From the NCBI RefSeq assembly GCF_037478135.1, contig NZ_JBBHDV010000001.1:1-64000 (forward strand): a stretch of 64,000 nt of DNA, read 5' to 3'. The notes below the pieces were generated by a model that saw only the letters and a list, made by a program, of their open reading frames with translations, was not told the origin of the DNA and made no database searches. The stretch comes from Denitratimonas sp037478135. GTDB lineage: Bacteria > Pseudomonadota > Gammaproteobacteria > Xanthomonadales > Xanthomonadaceae. Of the stretch, positions 60,442-64,000 are shown piece by piece (position 1 is the first letter of the stretch; every line of letters begins with the position of its first letter). Both the position numbers and the translations under genes were made by a program.

Positions 60442-61172
60442 ACCCGGTCCGCGCGATCTTCAAGCGCGAGCTGGCGAGCTATTTCGCCACGCCCGTCGCG
60501 TATGTGTTCATCGTGATCTTCCTGGTGCTAGCCGGCGCTTTCACGTTCTATCTGGGCGGCTTCTACGAGCGCGGCCAGGCCGATCTGCAACCGTTCTTCA
60601 ATTTCCACCCGTGGCTGTACCTGTTCCTGGTGCCGGCGGTGTCGATGCGCCTGTGGAGCGAGGAGCGCAAGAGCGGCACGATCGAATTGCTGCTGACATT
60701 GCCGGTGACGATGTGGCAGGCGGTGCTGGGCAAGTTCCTGGCGGCCTGGGCCTTCATCTGCATCGCGCTGGCGCTGACTGTCCCGATCTGGCTCACGGTC
60801 AACTACCTGGGCGATCCGGACAACGGCGCGATCCTGGCCGGTTATTTGGGCAGTGCGCTGATGGCGGGCGCATTCCTTGCGATCGGCGCCTGTCTTTCGG
60901 CCGCCACGCGCAACCAGGTGATCGCCTTCATCCTGACCGTGGTGGTGTGTTTCGTGCTGCTGCTGGCGGGCTTTTCGCTGGTGCTGGAAGCGATCAGCGC
61001 GATCTTCCCGCAGGGCGTGGTCGATGCGGTCGCCGGGCTCAGCTTCCTGACCCATTTCTCGGCCATCGCCAAGGGCGTGGTCGACCTGCGCGACGCGCTG
61101 TATTTCGTGCTCACCATCGTGTTCTGGCTGGTCGCCTGCGCGCTGGTGATCGACCTCAGGAAAGCCGATTGA
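60438..61172 (+). CDS. ABC-2 type permease (GldF-like)
   Basis: This 244-aa permease has six TM helices and starts MNPVRAIFKRELASYFATP, as GldF-like proteins do. Motifs include RLWSEERKSGTIELLLTLPV. It overlaps the ATPase gene by 4 nt. With the ATPase it forms an ABC-2 transporter of unknown substrate; in Bacteroidetes this set serves gliding, but in proteobacteria it is widespread without gliding. Confidence 0.92.
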   Translation: MNPVRAIFKRELASYFATPVAYVFIVIFLVLAGAFTFYLGGFYERGQADLQPFFNFHPWLYLFLVPAVSMRLWSEERKSGTIELLLTLPVTMWQAVLGKFLAAWAFICIALALTVPIWLTVNYLGDPDNGAILAGYLGSALMAGAFLAIGACLSAATRNQVIAFILTVVVCFVLLLAGFSLVLEAISAIFPQGVVDAVAGLSFLTHFSAIAKGVVDLRDALYFVLTIVFWLVACALVIDLRKAD

Positions 61173-61181
61173 GGGCCTGAC

Positions 61182-63047
61182 ATGACAATCAATCAACGAC
61201 GCATTTCCACCGGCGTCGCGCTGCTGGCGCTGGCGCTGCTGTTCATCGCCCTGGTAGTGCTGGGCAATATCGTGCTGCGCGGTGCGCGCGTGGACCTGAC
61301 CCAGAACCGGCTGTACACGCTGACCGAAGGCACCCGCGCGATCATCGGCAAGCTGGATGAGCCGGTGAACCTGAACTTCTACTATTCCGACCACGCCGCA
61401 CGCGATCTGCCGCAGCTGCGCACCTATGCCACCCGCGTGCGCGAGATGCTGGAGGAAATGGCGGCGCGCTCGGGCGGCAAACTGCGCCTGGCGGTGATCG
61501 ACCCGCAGCCGTTCTCCGAGGACGAGGACCGCGCCACCGCCGCCGGCTTGCAGGCGATCCCGCTGGGCAACGCCGGCGACACGCTGTTCTTCGGCCTTGC
61601 CGGCAGCAACAGCGTCGGTGACGAGGCCGCGATTCCGTTCTTCCAGCCGGACAAGGAAGCCTTCCTCGAATACGACCTGGCCAAGCTTGTGTCGAGCTTG
61701 TCGCAGCAGGGCCGGCCGGTGGTTGGAATGATGGGCACGCTGCCGATGGGGCCGAGTTTCGATCCGGCCGCCGGGCGCCCGACGCCGGGCTGGATCATCG
61801 ATTCGGAGATGCGCAATCTGTTTGAAATCCAGCGCGTGGAAACCAATGTCACGCAGATTCCGGACGAGGTTGATGCGCTGGTGCTGGTGCATCCGAAGGG
61901 CCTGGGCAGCGACACGCTGTATGCGATCGACCAGTTCGTGCTGCGTGGCGGACGGCTGCTGGTGTTCGTGGATCCGCATGCCGAGGCCGAGCAGCCGGGC
62001 CAGTCGGCCGACCCGACCCAGGCCATGTTCGATGACAAGTCCTCGGACCTGCCGGAACTGTTCTCCGCCTGGGGCGTGCGCTATGACCCCCAGCGGGTGG
62101 TGCTGGACGCACAACGCGCGCTGGCTATCCAGGTCCAGGCCGGCATGCCGCCGGTGCGGCATCCGGGTGTGATCGGGCTCGGCGGCGAGGATGTCAATCC
62201 GGACGATGTGGTCACCGCCCAGCTGGGCACCATCAACCTGTCCAGCGTCGGTAGTTTCGATCTGGCGCCCGATGCCGCTGTGACGTTGGAGCCGCTGCTG
62301 CAAAGCTCGGCCAATTCCAGCACCGTGGATGCCGAGCGGCTGCGCTTCCTGCCTGATCCGTCGACGCTGTTCGCCGATTTCAATCCCGGTGGCGAACGCC
62401 ACGCGATCGCGGTGCGGCTCAATGGCACGCTCAAGAGCGCCTTCCCCGAGCGCAGCGGCGAAGGGCACCTGGCGGAAAGCTCGGAGCCTGCCAACATCAT
62501 CCTGGTGGCCGATACCGATCTGCTCAGCGACCGCCTCTGGGCGCAGGCGCAGCAGTTCTTCGGGCAGCGCGTGGTCAACGCCTTCGCCAGCAATGGCGAT
62601 CTGGTGATCAACGCGATCGACAACCTGATCGGTAGCGCCGACCTGATCGCGGTGCGTACCCGCGCCGGCTCGCACCGCCCGTTCACCACGGTGGATGCGT
62701 TGCGGGTCGAAGCCGATGCGCGCTTCCGCGCCAAGGAGCGCGAGTTGCAGGCGCGTCTGCAGGAAACCGAGGAGAAACTGGCCGCGCTGCAACAGACCCA
62801 GCCCGGCGGCAACTCGCTGTCGCTGAGCCCGGAGCAGCAAGCCGAACTGCTCCAGTTCCAGGAAGAAAAACTGCGCATCCGCAAGGAGCTGCGTCAGGTG
62901 CGCCGCCAACTGGACGAAGACATCCAGCAGTTGGGCGCCAAGCTCAAGTTCCTCAACATCGCCGGCGTGCCGCTGCTGTTGACGATCGGCGCACTGGTAT
63001 TCGTCGGCTGGCGTGCGCGCCAGCGTGCGCGGAGGGCCACGGCATGA
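61182..63047 (+). CDS. GldG-like ABC auxiliary protein
   Basis: This 621-aa protein has an N-terminal TM helix (about 10-33), a large periplasmic domain of the ABC_transp_aux type (NRLYTLTEGTRAIIGKLDEPV, FYYSDHAARDLPQLR, WIIDSEMRNLFEIQRV, DALVLVHPKGL, GGRLLVFVDPHAE), a coiled coil at about 515-585, and a C-terminal TM helix (about 590-610). It begins 9 nt after the permease gene and overlaps the next gene by 4 nt. Confidence 0.92.
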   Translation: MTINQRRISTGVALLALALLFIALVVLGNIVLRGARVDLTQNRLYTLTEGTRAIIGKLDEPVNLNFYYSDHAARDLPQLRTYATRVREMLEEMAARSGGKLRLAVIDPQPFSEDEDRATAAGLQAIPLGNAGDTLFFGLAGSNSVGDEAAIPFFQPDKEAFLEYDLAKLVSSLSQQGRPVVGMMGTLPMGPSFDPAAGRPTPGWIIDSEMRNLFEIQRVETNVTQIPDEVDALVLVHPKGLGSDTLYAIDQFVLRGGRLLVFVDPHAEAEQPGQSADPTQAMFDDKSSDLPELFSAWGVRYDPQRVVLDAQRALAIQVQAGMPPVRHPGVIGLGGEDVNPDDVVTAQLGTINLSSVGSFDLAPDAAVTLEPLLQSSANSSTVDAERLRFLPDPSTLFADFNPGGERHAIAVRLNGTLKSAFPERSGEGHLAESSEPANIILVADTDLLSDRLWAQAQQFFGQRVVNAFASNGDLVINAIDNLIGSADLIAVRTRAGSHRPFTTVDALRVEADARFRAKERELQARLQETEEKLAALQQTQPGGNSLSLSPEQQAELLQFQEEKLRIRKELRQVRRQLDEDIQQLGAKLKFLNIAGVPLLLTIGALVFVGWRARQRARRATA

Positions 63048-64000
63048 AGACCCGCATCCTTGTCATCGCCGCGATCGTGGCCATGCTCGCCGCGATCTGG
63101 CTGGCCTCCACCCGCAGTCCACAGTCCAGTGGAATCGAAGGCGGCGCCTTGGCGCCCGGGCTGGGTTCGCAACTGGATCAAGTCACCCAGGTACGCATCA
63201 CCGGCGCCGGCAACACGGTGCTGGCGACGCTGCAGCGAGACGGCAGCGGGCAGTGGAAACTACTCGAAAAGGGCGGCTATCCGGTCGACGTGGAAAAGCT
63301 GCGCAGCCTGCTTTCGGCCATCGCACTGGCGCAGAAGATCGAACCCAAGACCGCGTTGCCCGAGCGCCACGCGCAGCTGGGCGTGGAAGATGTTTCTGCC
63401 GCCGATGCGCACGGAGTGCAGGTCGATATCGACGCCGGCAGCCATCAGTTCGCCATCGTGTTCGGCGACAACGTTGTGCGCGGCAGCGGCACCTATGTGC
63501 GCCACGTCGCCGAAGACCAGAGCTGGCTGGTCGGCAACAATATCGCAGTGGAACGCAATCCGGCCAACTGGCTGGTCAGGGAACTGATCGACATCGGCGC
63601 CAACCGCATCGACGCGATCCGGGTGCAGCCGATCGAAGGACCGGTGATCGAACTGGCCCGCAGTGCCGAGGACGACGCAGCATCGGATTTCGCCTTCGTC
63701 GAGCTGCCGCGCGGGCGCGAACCGGCCGAGGGTTATACCCGCGAGGCGCTGGCCGGGGTGTTGTCCGGGCTGAGTTTCGAGGATGTCTTCACGCTGGACG
63801 AAATGCCCGAGCCGGAGGCGATACAGGAAGCCCGCTTCAGTCTGCGTGACGGGCGCCGGCTGACGCTGCGCTCCTGGCAGCAGGACGAGCGCACTTTCGC
63901 ACGCCTGTCGATGGCACTGGACGAGGCCGCCGCACAGGCCTGGATCGACGCGCGAACGGAACTGGCCGCCGACGAGGCGGAAGTTTCCGCCACAGGTGAA
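63044..64000 (+). CDS. DUF4340 domain protein, cut by the window end
   Basis: The open frame starts at ATG 63044, overlapping the GldG-like stop (ATGA), and runs without a stop to the window end (at least 319 aa). It has an N-terminal TM helix (about 5-22), then DUF4340 features: QWKLLEKGGYPVDVEKLRSLLSAIAL, ERHAQLGVED, GDNVVRGSGTYVRH and a second similar half (FARLSMALDE). DUF4340 proteins regularly accompany GldG-like genes and probably act with them in the periplasm. Confidence 0.9.
   Translation, partial: MKTRILVIAAIVAMLAAIWLASTRSPQSSGIEGGALAPGLGSQLDQVTQVRITGAGNTVLATLQRDGSGQWKLLEKGGYPVDVEKLRSLLSAIALAQKIEPKTALPERHAQLGVEDVSAADAHGVQVDIDAGSHQFAIVFGDNVVRGSGTYVRHVAEDQSWLVGNNIAVERNPANWLVRELIDIGANRIDAIRVQPIEGPVIELARSAEDDAASDFAFVELPRGREPAEGYTREALAGVLSGLSFEDVFTLDEMPEPEAIQEARFSLRDGRRLTLRSWQQDERTFARLSMALDEAAAQAWIDARTELAADEAEVSATGE

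Noticed and set aside
1..64000. CRISPR arrays, rRNA genes, prophage or secretion clusters
   Set aside because: No regularly spaced repeats, rRNA-like sequence or sets of phage genes were seen. The only mobile-element protein is the IS1111-type transposase.

Overview
The window is a GC-rich (roughly two-thirds GC by eye) chromosomal segment that looks like a gammaproteobacterium of the Xanthomonadales (Lysobacterales). The basis is gene content and order (lptM-dapF-DUF484-xerC-hslV-hslU, tesA/ybbA/ybbP, rep, plsB, mtgA, plant-type gshA), an HslV with a short pro-sequence before its catalytic Thr, and many genes lacking leaders with a -10 box 6-7 nt before the ATG. No species can be named from this sequence alone. 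About 55 protein genes are packed tightly, many sharing 4-nt stop/start overlaps. No rRNA, tRNA or CRISPR array was found.

Layout. 1-900: 3' part of an IS1111-group (IS110 family) element with a probable guide (bridge/seek) RNA region after the transposase. 1.0-5.1 kb: tesA divergent from the ybbA-ybbP ABC exporter; a 183-bp element with 19-bp terminal inverted repeats sits in frame inside the ybbA 3' end. 5.2-12.4 kb: a LuxR-type regulator and a polyhydroxyalkanoate locus (bdhA, membrane protein, phaE-phaC class III synthase, phaR, phaB). 12.7-17 kb: two overlapping genes for S9 peptidase lipoproteins. 17.8-23.5 kb: lptM-dapF-DUF484-xerC, then hslV-Nudix-hslU behind a sigma-32-like promoter, then a DUF971 gene. 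23.5-26.5 kb: ECF sigma factor translationally coupled to a transmembrane Ser/Thr kinase with TPRs. 26.8-31.2 kb: ubiE, an SDR-DoxX fusion, a DUF2269 protein and an OlsF-like two-domain acyltransferase. 31.4-37.4 kb: alkaline phosphatase, M1 aminopeptidase, alpha/beta hydrolase and small exported proteins. 37.6-44.4 kb: rep helicase, a class C (e(P4)-like) acid phosphatase lipoprotein, an intergenic region with a good small-RNA candidate and two terminators, a lipoprotein and plsB. 44.5-52.6 kb: a barrel-like protein, a GAF-GAF-GGDEF-EAL protein, hslO (Hsp33), mtgA, a GtrB/DPM-type glycosyltransferase, and a second ECF sigma with a membrane partner. 52.8-59.3 kb: hemolysin III/PAQR, gshA, a SEC-C protein, a DesK/DesR-type two-component system and an SRPBCC membrane protein. 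59.5-64 kb: a GldA/GldF/GldG-like ABC-2 system followed by a DUF4340 gene cut by the window end.

How the genes work together. PhaB and PhaEC make polyhydroxybutyrate from acetoacetyl-CoA, PhaR senses or represses it, and BdhA re-enters 3-hydroxybutyrate into metabolism. HslVU and Hsp33 are protein-quality factors, and both have sigma-32-like promoter sequences. LptM, DapF, MtgA, PlsB, the OlsF-like enzyme and the glycosyltransferase serve the envelope. Several dispersed palindromic repeats, typical of the group, lie between genes. The most interesting items are the IS1111 guide-RNA region, the small-RNA candidate at 40.57-40.68 kb, the sigma/kinase pair, the leaderless-gene pattern, and the element that has become part of the YbbA reading frame.
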